Source: Dokdonella koreensis DS-123 (lineage in GTDB: Bacteria > Pseudomonadota > Gammaproteobacteria > Xanthomonadales > Rhodanobacteraceae). Taken from it: a stretch of DNA of 64,000 nt. The DNA is taken from NCBI RefSeq assembly GCF_001632775.1, contig NZ_CP015249.1, positions 414,686 to 478,685 of the forward strand, in the 5' to 3' direction. Position numbers and translations under genes: made by a program. The notes under the pieces were generated by a model. It was given only the letters and a program-made list of their open reading frames with translations. It made no database searches and had not been told where the DNA came from. Positions 35,858 through 45,410 of the stretch are shown one piece after another (position 1 is the stretch's first letter; every line of letters starts with the position of its first letter).

Positions 35858-36036
35858 AGTACGGCGATGGCGACAGACACGAACCGGGCGGATGGCGATC
35901 GACGGCAGGCGGCATCGACCGGCTGCCGTGGCACGGTGCCGACCGGTGCCGGCCCGGCCGAGCACCGGGCCGTCCCGGTGGGACATTCCGCGCATGGATC
36001 GGCCGCGCGCGGCCCGGCCCGGCCGTCGGGCAGCGG

Positions 36037-36618
36037 ATGTGTGGGGTGAAGAAGCCGCGTGCCTTGACGGTCTGGGTGATCCTGGCCGCATTGTCGGCAC
36101 CGCCGGCGGCCTGGGCCTTGGCCAAGCCGGTGCGGCTGCTGGCGCCGGTGCTCAACGGCATGACCTGCGACGGTGCGGTCTGCGTCGAAGAGCCGGCGCG
36201 CCTGGCCGAGGCAGCGGCGCTCTACGAGGATGCGCTGCTGAAGATCGCCGCGCGCGGCACGCCGCTGCAGCAGCGGCCGCGCATGGCGTTCTGCTCGACC
36301 GACGCCTGCTATCGCGCGTTTGGCGGCGGCGCCGAGCGTGCGATCACCTACCCGTGGCTGGGCTCGCTGATCGCGTCGACGTCGTGGGCGCCGCATTTCG
36401 CACGCCACGAACTGATCCACGCCCTGCAAGCGCAGGAACTCGGGGCGATCGGCATGCTGCGCAAGCCGGCCTGGTTCCGCGAAGGCATGGCCTACGCCTG
36501 GAGCGAGCCGCCGCCCGAGGACATGCCCGTGCAGTTCGCGCCGTTGCGTGCGCAGTTCGAGGCCTGGCTCGACGGGACGGGTCAACGCAGGCTCTGGCAC
36601 GAGGCCCGCAGGCTGTAG
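36037..36618 (+). CDS. Putative exported HExxH zinc metallopeptidase-like protein
   Basis: The product has 193 residues with a hydrophobic leader (ALTVWVILAALSAPPAAWALA). The HExxH motif is in FARHELIHALQAQEL and a possible third ligand is the Glu of FREGMAYAWSE, the gluzincin arrangement. An AFCSTDACY segment may hold a disulphide. The family is not recognised. The stop TAG is part of a sequence resembling a terminus of the 271-bp element, so the original C-terminus may have been altered by insertion. Confidence 0.68.
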   Translation: MCGVKKPRALTVWVILAALSAPPAAWALAKPVRLLAPVLNGMTCDGAVCVEEPARLAEAAALYEDALLKIAARGTPLQQRPRMAFCSTDACYRAFGGGAERAITYPWLGSLIASTSWAPHFARHELIHALQAQELGAIGMLRKPAWFREGMAYAWSEPPPEDMPVQFAPLRAQFEAWLDGTGQRRLWHEARRL

Positions 36619-36677
36619 GGCCTGTCGTCAATCCCCCGGGTCGGCCGTCTCCCCGTCATCGCGGCGACAGGCGCTAG
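36615..36677. repeat. Short diverged relative of the 271-bp element
   Basis: The left end matches the left terminus of the 271-bp element over about 26 bases with three differences. Sixty bases on lies an approximate inverted end (GGCGACAGGCGCTAG) that matches in 12 of 15 positions. This looks like an internally deleted, decayed copy. It supplies the stop codon of the HExxH gene and its right CTAG merges into TAGAAT, a good -10 hexamer. Confidence 0.5.
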
Positions 36678-36862
36678 AATCAACGATCGCCGCCGATGCA
36701 GCGCGCATCGGCGCGGACACCGTGGCCGCTCCGGCTGCCGATGCGGAACGAGACGGTCGCCGGACGCCGAGGATGCCGGATGCGCGTGCGGGTGCTGCGG
36801 GGCCGGGAGCGGTCGCCGTGCCGAGTAGCCGATGAGGGTGTTGCCGTTGACCGGGTCCCGCG

Positions 36863-39259
36863 ATGCATAGGCTGATCTACCGGTTCGAGCGGTTCGAGCT
36901 GGATGCGAAATTCCGCGAACTGCGCAGCGACGGCGGCCGGGTCGCGATTCCGCCCAAGTCGTTCGACTGCCTGCTCTACCTGATCGAGCACCGCGACCGT
37001 GCGGTCGGGCGCGACGAGCTGATTTCCGCGGTCTGGGGCCGGCTGGACGTCAGTGACCACCTGCTCGGGCAGACCTTGCGCGGCGCGCGCCTGGCGCTCG
37101 GCGACACCGGTGCCGAGCGGACCACGATCGCGACCGTGCCGCGCTTCGGCTATCGCTGGCTGGCCGCGGTGGAACAGGCGACGCTGGATTTGCCGGTGCC
37201 GGCACGCGGTGCGACCGACGCTGCCGAGGCGGATGACGCTCCCGACGCACCGGTGGCGCCGGCCGCGAGCGAACCGGTACCGGCCACCGCCGAAGCGCGC
37301 ATGCCGCGCCGGCGCCTGTGGCTGGGCCTTGCGGCGCTGGTGGTGTTGTCGCTGCTCGTCGCCGTGCCGTACGCCTTGCGCCAGGCTGCGCCGCCACGGC
37401 CAGCCGCCGAGCCGGTGGCGGCCGTGAACGACGGAGACGATACCTATCTGGTGCTGCCGGTCGCGATCGCCGGTGCCGACGTCGAGAACGCCTGGTTGCG
37501 GCTGGGCGGCATGGAATACGTCGCCGCGCGCCTGCGCGAGGAAGCCAGGCTGCGCGTGCTGTCCAGCAACCAGGCGATGGCGGTCGCCGGCGAGGATCGC
37601 TTGAGCGCGCTGCGCAATGCCAGCGACGTACACCGCATCCGCGCGATCACCGGGGCCTCCTATCTGCTGATGCCGCGCGCAGCGCGTTCCGCCAGTGCCT
37701 GGACCTTCGAGCTGGACGTCTACCACGAGGACGACCTGCGCACCTACAGCGGCACCGGCGCGCGTGCGCTCGATGCCGCCGCCGAGGCGAGCCGCAGCTT
37801 CCTGGCCGCGCAGGGCATCGCCGTGCCGGCGAAGGCGGACGCGCAGCCGGGATTCACCGAACTGCTGCAGCGCGTCGATGCCGCCTTCCTGAAGGGCGAG
37901 CTCGCGCAGGCGCGCGAACTGATCGACACCGCGCCGGCCGCGTACCGCGAGCGCCCGGAGCTGCGCATCCGCGAGGCGCGCATCGCCTTCCGTACCGGCC
38001 GGCTCGACCAGGCCGAACGCCTGTTCAAGGCATTGGCCGCCGACACGCCGCAGATCGCCAGCGAGATCCGTGCCCGCGCCCACATCGGGCTCGGCAATGT
38101 CGCCTTGCGCCGCGGCGACTATGCCGAGGGCGCGCGCGCGCAGTCCCATGCGATCGAGCTACTGGAGGATCACGGGCTGCGCGACCTGCTCGGCACTGCC
38201 TACATGGAGCGCGGCATGCTCACCGGCAGCCTCGGGACGTACGAGGCGGCGATGAGCGACTTCGGCCGGGCACGCATCGAGATGGAGCGCAACGGCGACA
38301 CCCTCGCCCTCGGCGCGCTCGACTTCAACGTCGGCCTGGTCGAGGCCTACCGCGGCCGCCACGCCGCCGCGCTGGCGGCGATGGATCGCGCGATCGCGGT
38401 CAGCCAGCGCTACGGCGTCGCCGACATGCTGGCGACCGGCCTGCACGGCAAGACCATCGTGCAACTGGACCTGGTCGACAACGCCGCCGCACTGGCGACC
38501 ACGCAGCGCTACCTGGACCTGCAGGCCCAGCTCGAGAATCCGATCCTCAAGCGCCGGCTCGCCTCGGCGCGCGTGCGTGCGCTGGCCGCCAACGCCCGGC
38601 TGGCCGAGGCGACCGCCGAACTCGACGCCTACCTCGACGCACTGCCGTCGGCACGCGACGACCCGCAGTTCGACCTGCTGCGCGCCCAGATCCGCTATCG
38701 TCGCGGCGACTTCGCCGCCATCGTGAGGGACGGCGACAGCCTGCTGGAGCGCATCCGCCGGCGTGCAGACCCGACCAGCGAGGCGAGTCTTCGCGACGCG
38801 GTGCGCCTGTGCGTCTCGGCCGCCGCGCGCGGCGGCGACACGGCGGCCGGCCGGCGCTGGCTCGACGCCCAGAGCGGCAACCGGGATGCCGGTGAAATGG
38901 ACTGGCAGGACGAGTACGCCCTCGCTCTGGCCCACGCCGAGCTGGCGGCACCGGCCGCGGCGGCGGACGCCGACCGCGATTTCGCGCGCGCGCTGGCCCT
39001 GGCCGACCAGCACGGGAACAGCGACCTGATCGTGGAATCGGGACTGGCGCAGATCCGCCACCTGCTGGCCGACGGCGGCGCACCCGAGCGCGCAGTCACC
39101 GTCGCCGGCCGCCTGGCCGGGTTCGTCGACCGCGACTACCGCGTCGCGCTGGCGACCGCGGCGGTGTACCGCGCCAACGGCGATCGCGCGCTTGCCGACG
39201 CCGCCGTCGCCAAGGCGGTCGCATTGGGCGGCGAGCAGGCCGCCGCGCTGCCGTACTGA
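36863..39259 (+). CDS. CadC-like membrane transcriptional regulator with TPR domain
   Basis: The product has 798 residues. Residues about 5-100 form an OmpR/PhoB-type winged helix (PPKSFDCLLYLIEHRD, GRDELISAVWG, TIATVPRFGYRWLA). One membrane helix lies near residues 150-172 (WLGLAALVVLSLLVAVPYAL). The rest, which would face the periplasm, is an enolase/adenylate-cyclase-associated-like region followed by TPR-type helices. Such proteins bind DNA while anchored in the membrane and sense an external signal directly. It precedes three secreted-protein genes that it might control, which is inference. Confidence 0.88.
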   Translation: MHRLIYRFERFELDAKFRELRSDGGRVAIPPKSFDCLLYLIEHRDRAVGRDELISAVWGRLDVSDHLLGQTLRGARLALGDTGAERTTIATVPRFGYRWLAAVEQATLDLPVPARGATDAAEADDAPDAPVAPAASEPVPATAEARMPRRRLWLGLAALVVLSLLVAVPYALRQAAPPRPAAEPVAAVNDGDDTYLVLPVAIAGADVENAWLRLGGMEYVAARLREEARLRVLSSNQAMAVAGEDRLSALRNASDVHRIRAITGASYLLMPRAARSASAWTFELDVYHEDDLRTYSGTGARALDAAAEASRSFLAAQGIAVPAKADAQPGFTELLQRVDAAFLKGELAQARELIDTAPAAYRERPELRIREARIAFRTGRLDQAERLFKALAADTPQIASEIRARAHIGLGNVALRRGDYAEGARAQSHAIELLEDHGLRDLLGTAYMERGMLTGSLGTYEAAMSDFGRARIEMERNGDTLALGALDFNVGLVEAYRGRHAAALAAMDRAIAVSQRYGVADMLATGLHGKTIVQLDLVDNAAALATTQRYLDLQAQLENPILKRRLASARVRALAANARLAEATAELDAYLDALPSARDDPQFDLLRAQIRYRRGDFAAIVRDGDSLLERIRRRADPTSEASLRDAVRLCVSAAARGGDTAAGRRWLDAQSGNRDAGEMDWQDEYALALAHAELAAPAAAADADRDFARALALADQHGNSDLIVESGLAQIRHLLADGGAPERAVTVAGRLAGFVDRDYRVALATAAVYRANGDRALADAAVAKAVALGGEQAAALPY

Positions 39260-39472
39260 GCGCGGCCGGCAGCCGCCCCGGCGTCCGGTCCGAGGCGCGT
39301 TTTCCTTGCAGGGCAAGGGTTTGCCGGGTGCCTTGCGGGCGCTTTGCGGGTGCGTTGCGCCGCCGTTGCGGTCCTCGCCGCACGCCCGACGCAGGCTGCT
39401 GATAGGCAGGACGGCGGATGCCGAGCGCATCGGCCGGTCTTCTGGCGTGTTCACCGTGCGGGAGGGAGCAGC

Positions 39473-42400
39473 GTGAAATCCGTTTTGAGAATCCTCGTGC
39501 TGGCGCTGCTGTGTGCAGGCGCAGCCGGCGCGCAGGCGCAACGCATCGACTCCGGCTCGACGCCGCCGGACGCCGCCTTGATCCAGGGCCCGTTGCCGGG
39601 CAGCCCGGCGGACGCGCGACCGCCGCAACCGAATCCGCCTGCGGCGCGCGGCACCGGTGCGCTGGCACGCCCGCTGAACGAAGGCTTCGAGCAGGTCGCC
39701 GTTCTCGGTGGCGGCCTCTATGCCAGCGGCTGGATCCGCCAGAACAACAGCGATGCGCCGTGGAGCATCTGGTTCCGCGGCCGCGCCGACGTGTTCAACG
39801 CCCTCGACGGGCCGGCCAGTTCCTTCGTCGTGCAGAACTGGTACGCGACGAACCTCGACCACGGCCGCATGAGCTCGTGGTTGCTGACGCCGCCGGTCAA
39901 TTTCACCGCCGACAGCGTGTTCTCGTTCTATACACGCACCTCGGAAGGCGCCCTGCAGGCCGATCGCGTGCAGGTGCGCGTCTGCAACAGCGGCGACTGC
40001 AGCGACGTCGGCACTCAGCCGGACGACGTCGGCGCATTCGGCCAGCTCGTGCTCGACATCAACCCGGGCGAGCAGGTCGGCGGCTATCCGGAGAGCTGGA
40101 CGCGCTACACCGTGACGGCCGCCGAGGGCCTGCCGACCTCCGGCAGCGGCCGCATCGCGTTCCGCTACTTCCTCAGCCAGGACGATGGCGTGCTGCGCGG
40201 CAACTACATCGGCATCGACCGCGTCGTGCTGGAGCAGAGCGAGAACGCGCCGAGCCCGATCGACCTGGACGTGACCGTCACGCGCGCGAATCCGGCCGAC
40301 CCGGATGCCTGCGACGGCGCGGCCGAGATCGACGTCGCCGTCGGCGACCAGGTCAACCTGTGCTATCGCGTGACCAACCGCACGAATGCCCCGCTGCGCT
40401 ACCACTGGCTGCGTGACGACCAGGCCGGCGTGATCTTCAACCTGCGCGAGCAGCCGCTCGCACCGGGCGCCAGCTACCAGGTCAACCGCACCGTCACCGT
40501 GAGCCAGCCGCAGACACTGTCGGCGACCTGGACTGCCCGCACCGATCCGCCCGGCTATCGCTACGATGACAGCCAGCCGGCGGCCTTCATCGACATCACC
40601 GACGGCGACGTGGTGCCGGTGGATGCGTTCGCGGCGTTCCCGGCCGACTTCGATTTCCAGCTGTACGGCGAGCGCGTCGACCGCGTCTGCGTCGCGCACT
40701 ACGGCCTGATCTCCTCGGCCAAGGGGCCGTGGTGCCCCGGCTATGCCACGCACATCGTCGCTCCCGGCGCCTATCCGCAGCGCCTGCCGGAGAACGAACT
40801 GACGATCATGGGCACCTCGCTGGCGCTGTACTGGACCACGTTCGCGGCGGACGGCTACGAGATCCCGCCCGGCACGGTGTTCCAGAAGACGATCGGCGAG
40901 GCGCCGAAACGCAAGTACATCGTCGAGTACCACCAGCAGCAGGTGATGTCCGGCTCGCCGGCGCCGGAGCGTGGCCTGACCGCGCAGGTGATCCTGCACG
41001 AGACCAGCAACCGGGTCGAGTTCCAGTACGACAACGTCGTCTTCGGCGGCGTGCCGACGCTGGCCTACGGCGGCAACGCCTCGATCGGCCTGCAGCGCTA
41101 CGACCAGGCGCAGCAGTACTCGTTCCGCACGCCGAGCCTGCAGCATGTCAACCGCATCCTGTGGACGCCGTCCGACCCGGCCATCCATACGCGTACGCGC
41201 ACCGTGCGCATCGACGCCCGGACGCCGGTGCTGAACCTGGATGCGACGACGGTCGCAGCGGCGGCGCCGGCCGGCGGGCAGGCCACGACGGTCCTGGGCA
41301 TCGCCAATACCGGCGACGGCCGGCTCGATTGGCGCGCAGGCCTGTCGGCGGCGAACCGGCACATGCCGGCGACGCCGCGCCCGCTCGCCGCGCCCGCCGC
41401 GGATGCGCCGTTCGGCGTGCGCGTGGAGCGCGACGCGTTGCCGCCGCTCGCCGTTCCGGGCGCCGGCGTGCCGCACGGCGGCGATGCGGCGCTGGCCTTG
41501 TGGGGCTTCGACATCGGCAGCGGCTACCTGGTCGTGTCCGATCCGGCGGCGCCGGGCTATGTCGGCAACGCCGCGATCAAGGCCTCCTTCGACACGCGCC
41601 TGATCACCGGCGCCGACTTCCTCGACGACGACTTCGGCACCTTGTACGCGTTCGACACCGAGCGCCAGGAGCTGCTGCGCTACGCGCCGATCGACGCCGC
41701 CAGCGGTGTCACGGCCGGCGAGCACCTGGTCGGCCGCGTCGCCGGCCTGCCGGTCGGCAGCCTCGCCAGCGGACTGAAGCAGGATCCGACCAGCGGCGCG
41801 GTGTACCTGGCCACCGCCAACGGCCAGGCCAGCCAGCTGTGGCGGATCGACCCGGTGACCGCGACGGCCTGGCCGGTCGGCGACATCAACGACGCCCCCG
41901 GCCTGATCAGCCTGGAGTTCGACAACGACGGCAACCTCTATGGCCTCGACGTCATCCTCAATGCACTGATCGCGATCGACAAGCGCAGCGGCCAGGCGCA
42001 GGCGATCGGCGCGATCGGCCTGGATACCGGTGGCCTGTTCTCGGCGCTGGCCTTCGACCCGGCCGCCGATACCCTGTACCTGGCGGCGATCGTGCAGGCC
42101 GGCGGCGCGTTTCCGGTCGGCTCGGCGCTGTTCGCGCTCGACCGGCAGACCGGTGCCGCCCGCTGGGTGGCGCCGATCGCCGGCCTGTCCAGCAACGCCC
42201 AGTTCGGTGCGCTGGCGTTCGCGCGGCGCGGCGTGGTGTGCACGCAGGCGGCCGACATCCCGTGGCTGGCACTGGGCGCGAGCAGCGGCACGATCGCCGC
42301 CGGCGCACCGGCGACGCCGCTGACGCTGACGTTCGACGCGAGCGGCCTGGTCGATGGCGTCCATCGCGCGAACCTGTGCATCCACAGCAACGATCCGCTG

Positions 42401-42487
42401 CATCTGCGCACGGCGCTGCCGCTGTCGTTCACCGTCGGCAGTGCCGATCGCCTCTTCGCCGACGGCTTCGACGGAGCACGGCCATGA
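39473..42487 (+). CDS. Large secreted protein with choice-of-anchor J-like domain and DGFD tail
   Basis: The product has 1004 residues from a GTG behind a GGGAGGGAG site, with a signal peptide (LRILVLALLCAGAAGAQAQ). Residues about 65-260 form a jelly-roll domain of choice-of-anchor J type (NWYATNLDHGRMSSWLLTPPVNF). A central region has Ig-like sequence, and residues about 660-920 have a PQQ/beta-propeller-like part (SLEFDNDGNLYGLD). The C-terminus ends ADRLFADGFDGARP, a motif shared with the next protein. It is probably cell-surface or extracellular. Confidence 0.82.
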   Translation: MKSVLRILVLALLCAGAAGAQAQRIDSGSTPPDAALIQGPLPGSPADARPPQPNPPAARGTGALARPLNEGFEQVAVLGGGLYASGWIRQNNSDAPWSIWFRGRADVFNALDGPASSFVVQNWYATNLDHGRMSSWLLTPPVNFTADSVFSFYTRTSEGALQADRVQVRVCNSGDCSDVGTQPDDVGAFGQLVLDINPGEQVGGYPESWTRYTVTAAEGLPTSGSGRIAFRYFLSQDDGVLRGNYIGIDRVVLEQSENAPSPIDLDVTVTRANPADPDACDGAAEIDVAVGDQVNLCYRVTNRTNAPLRYHWLRDDQAGVIFNLREQPLAPGASYQVNRTVTVSQPQTLSATWTARTDPPGYRYDDSQPAAFIDITDGDVVPVDAFAAFPADFDFQLYGERVDRVCVAHYGLISSAKGPWCPGYATHIVAPGAYPQRLPENELTIMGTSLALYWTTFAADGYEIPPGTVFQKTIGEAPKRKYIVEYHQQQVMSGSPAPERGLTAQVILHETSNRVEFQYDNVVFGGVPTLAYGGNASIGLQRYDQAQQYSFRTPSLQHVNRILWTPSDPAIHTRTRTVRIDARTPVLNLDATTVAAAAPAGGQATTVLGIANTGDGRLDWRAGLSAANRHMPATPRPLAAPAADAPFGVRVERDALPPLAVPGAGVPHGGDAALALWGFDIGSGYLVVSDPAAPGYVGNAAIKASFDTRLITGADFLDDDFGTLYAFDTERQELLRYAPIDAASGVTAGEHLVGRVAGLPVGSLASGLKQDPTSGAVYLATANGQASQLWRIDPVTATAWPVGDINDAPGLISLEFDNDGNLYGLDVILNALIAIDKRSGQAQAIGAIGLDTGGLFSALAFDPAADTLYLAAIVQAGGAFPVGSALFALDRQTGAARWVAPIAGLSSNAQFGALAFARRGVVCTQAADIPWLALGASSGTIAAGAPATPLTLTFDASGLVDGVHRANLCIHSNDPLHLRTALPLSFTVGSADRLFADGFDGARP

Positions 42488-42567
42488 GCCTGCGCGCATC
42501 CCGCAGGTGTCCGGCGCGGCCGGCAAGACCATCGAACCTATCGAACGCAACCCCGGGGAATCCGTCC

Positions 42568-45372
42568 ATGAATCACGCCGCCGTGAAGGCCCTGCCGCGC
42601 CTCGCGCTGTCGCTCCTGCTGTTCGTGCTCGCTGCACCGCTGTGGGCGCAGAACGTGCGCGATGGTTTCGCGCCGAATCTCGATCTGCCGGCGCGCATCG
42701 TGTTGCAGCAGGCCGATGGCCAGCTGCTGATCGCCGGTGACTTCACCCAGATCGGCGGTGTCGCGCGCAGTTCCGTCGCGCGCCTGCGCATCGACGGCTC
42801 GCTCGATGCGAGCTTTAATCCCGTGTTCGACGGCGGCATCGAAAGCCTCGTCCTTCAGCCCGATGGCCGCCTGCTGGTCGGTGGCGGCTTCACCCAGGTC
42901 GGCGGCACCGGGCAGCCGGGGCTGGTACGGCTGGACGCCTCCGGCGCGAACGATACCTCGTTCGGCCCGATGCTCGACGCGCCCGCATCGACGCTCGCGC
43001 TGCAGCCCGACGGCAAGGTCCTGATCGGCGGCTGGTTCACCGCGGTCGGCGGCCAGCCGCGGGAGTTCTTCGCGCGCCTGAATGCCGACGGCACCTTGGA
43101 CACGAGCTTCGTATCGCTGTCGTTCGACGCGCCGGTCGAGCGCATCGGGGTACAGGCGGACGGCAGGATCCTCGTCGGCGGCAATTTCTCGATGGTCGGC
43201 GGCGCCCAGCGCCTCGGCCTCGTGCGCCTCGAGGCCGACGGCACGCTCGATACCACGTTCAATCCCCCGGCGACCGGCCCTGTCGGCGGGATCATCCCGC
43301 AGGCGGACGGCACGGTCGTCGTCGCCGGCGTGTTCTTCACGCCGGCCGCCGGTCTCCTGCGCCTGAACGCGGACGGTTCGCACGACGCCAGCTTCACGGC
43401 CGGGGTCACCGGCATCGTCTCCACGGTGAGCATGCAGGCCGATGGCCGGCTGTTGATCGGCGGTGTGTTCACGGCGCCCGGTAGCACGCAGTTCAACTAC
43501 GCGGCGCGCCTGAACGTCGACGGCAGCATCGACCCGACTTTCGAGCCGCGCACGAACAACGAGGTCCAGGCCCTGCTGCAACAGTACGACGGCAGGGTCG
43601 TGCTCGGCGGCGGCTTCACCACGATCCAGGGCAAGGCGCAGAAGTACCTGGCGCGCCTCAACGCCGATGGCAGCGCCGACGTCGATTTCTTCGCCGGCGG
43701 CGATCCGGTCTTTCCGGGCGTGCTCGGCGACATCCACACCGTGGCGACGCAGCCGGACGGCAAGATCCTGATCGGCGGCAACCTGGATTTCATCGGCAGC
43801 ACGCCGGGCGGCCGCCATACCGCCCTGGTACGCCTCAATGCGGACGGCTCGGTCGATGCGTCCTTCCACGTCGCGGACTTCAGCGTCGCCGGCAATCCGG
43901 CCGCCGGAACCTGGGTCAAGAGCCTCGTGATCCGGCCCGACGGCAAGATCCTCGCCGGTGGCGCGTTCGAGGTCATCGACGGCCAGGTCAGGACCGGCCT
44001 GGCCCTGTTCGCGGCCGACGGCACGCTCGATCCGGACTTCTCGTTCGAGATCCTCGACAACTTCTCCACGCCCGGCATGATCTACGGCATTCGCCAGGAA
44101 GCGGCCGGCGCGCTGTTGATCGCCGGCCGCTTCTGGCAGATCGATGGCGTGCCGCGCACCGGTATCGCACGCCTGCGCGCCGACGGCAGCGTCGATCCGT
44201 CGTTCGACACCGGCGCGCTCGACAACGGCGGCCTGTACGGTGTCGCGGTGCTGCCCGACGGCCGCGTGCTCGCCAACGGCTGGCAAGGGGTCGACTACCG
44301 CAACGAGCTGCGCCTGCTCGGCACCGACGGTTCGATGGACACGACGTTCTGGCCGCTGATGAACGCGCGCATCGCCTCGTTTTCGCGACAGGACGACGGC
44401 CGCATCCTGGTCAGCGGCGAGTTCGACCAGATCAACGGAGCGCCGGCACCGTACTTCGCGCGGCTGCTGCCGGACGGTACGCGCGACACCGGTTTCGCGG
44501 CGGCGGCCGTCAACGGTGTCATGGACACCTTCGCCGAGCAGATCGACGGCTCGCTGCTGGTCGCCGGCCGCTTCAACAGCGTCAACGGCCTGCCGCGGGC
44601 CGGCATCGCGCGGCTCGACCGCGACGGCGTGCTCGATGCCGGCTACGACCCGAACATCGGCACGTTCGGCTCGCCGACGGGCGGCCGGCGCGTCGGCGGC
44701 ATCGTGCAGCAGGCCGACGGCAAGGCCATCGTCTACGGCGAGTTCACCGGCGCCGGCGGCCTCGAACGCACCAATGTCGCGCGGCTGTCGAGCGCGCAGG
44801 CGGTGGTGCAGCGGCTGGACCTGGTCGACGACGGTCGCGGCATCCGCTGGTGGCGCAGTGGCGCCGGCGCGGTGCTGGCGCGGGTCGAGTTCGACTGGTC
44901 ACAGGACCAGCAAGCGTGGCACCGGCTCGGCAGCGGTCAGGCCGTCGAAGGCGGCTGGGGCATCGACGGCATCGCACTGCCGCGCAATCGCAACGTGTGG
45001 GTCCGCGCGCGCGGCATCCCGAAGCACACACCGGCGTACTGGATGTCGATGGCGTCCGAATCGCTGCACGCGTCGGTGCGCCTGGCCTACCTGTCCGGCG
45101 CGGCGACGGTCCTGGTGACGCCGAGCGTCGGACCCGGCGGGCGGTTGGACCCGGATACCGTGCGAGTCGTGGAGCACGGCGCCACCCTCACGTTCACCGT
45201 GGCGCCCGACGCCGGTCACCGGCTCGACACGATCACCGGCTGCGGCGGGCAGCTCAGCGGCAGCCAGTACACCACGGCGCCGGCCAGCGCCGATTGCACG
45301 GTCGTGGCCACCTTCGTCGAGGACACGCAGGAGCACATCTTCCGCGACGGCTTCGACGGCACCGCGCCCTGA
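42568..45372 (+). CDS. Secreted delta-60 repeat protein with InlB-B-like domain and DGFD tail
   Basis: The product has 934 residues. A signal peptide (ALSLLLFVLAAPLWAQ) follows the chosen ATG; an in-frame ATG at 42484 overlaps the preceding stop but gives a poor leader. More than a dozen delta-60 repeats of about 50-60 residues follow, each with the pattern QPDGKVLIGG.F..VGG....ARLNADGTLDTSF, likely forming a beta-propeller. The end holds a divergent InlB B-repeat-like domain (VLVTPSVGPGGRLDPDTVRV) and the tail HIFRDGFDGTAP. Eighty bases separate it from the preceding secreted protein, so co-expression is likely. Confidence 0.9.
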   Translation: MNHAAVKALPRLALSLLLFVLAAPLWAQNVRDGFAPNLDLPARIVLQQADGQLLIAGDFTQIGGVARSSVARLRIDGSLDASFNPVFDGGIESLVLQPDGRLLVGGGFTQVGGTGQPGLVRLDASGANDTSFGPMLDAPASTLALQPDGKVLIGGWFTAVGGQPREFFARLNADGTLDTSFVSLSFDAPVERIGVQADGRILVGGNFSMVGGAQRLGLVRLEADGTLDTTFNPPATGPVGGIIPQADGTVVVAGVFFTPAAGLLRLNADGSHDASFTAGVTGIVSTVSMQADGRLLIGGVFTAPGSTQFNYAARLNVDGSIDPTFEPRTNNEVQALLQQYDGRVVLGGGFTTIQGKAQKYLARLNADGSADVDFFAGGDPVFPGVLGDIHTVATQPDGKILIGGNLDFIGSTPGGRHTALVRLNADGSVDASFHVADFSVAGNPAAGTWVKSLVIRPDGKILAGGAFEVIDGQVRTGLALFAADGTLDPDFSFEILDNFSTPGMIYGIRQEAAGALLIAGRFWQIDGVPRTGIARLRADGSVDPSFDTGALDNGGLYGVAVLPDGRVLANGWQGVDYRNELRLLGTDGSMDTTFWPLMNARIASFSRQDDGRILVSGEFDQINGAPAPYFARLLPDGTRDTGFAAAAVNGVMDTFAEQIDGSLLVAGRFNSVNGLPRAGIARLDRDGVLDAGYDPNIGTFGSPTGGRRVGGIVQQADGKAIVYGEFTGAGGLERTNVARLSSAQAVVQRLDLVDDGRGIRWWRSGAGAVLARVEFDWSQDQQAWHRLGSGQAVEGGWGIDGIALPRNRNVWVRARGIPKHTPAYWMSMASESLHASVRLAYLSGAATVLVTPSVGPGGRLDPDTVRVVEHGATLTFTVAPDAGHRLDTITGCGGQLSGSQYTTAPASADCTVVATFVEDTQEHIFRDGFDGTAP

Positions 45373-45410
45373 CGCCCGTGCCGGACCGGTTCCGAAGAGA
45401 GATCCCCTCG

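Noticed and set aside
38159-42637. A 1492-codon minus-strand open frame opposite the CadC-like and secreted-protein genes
   Set aside because: It is a shadow of G/C-ending codons on the plus strand, with low-complexity Arg/Ala/Gln/Asp sequence and no domain.
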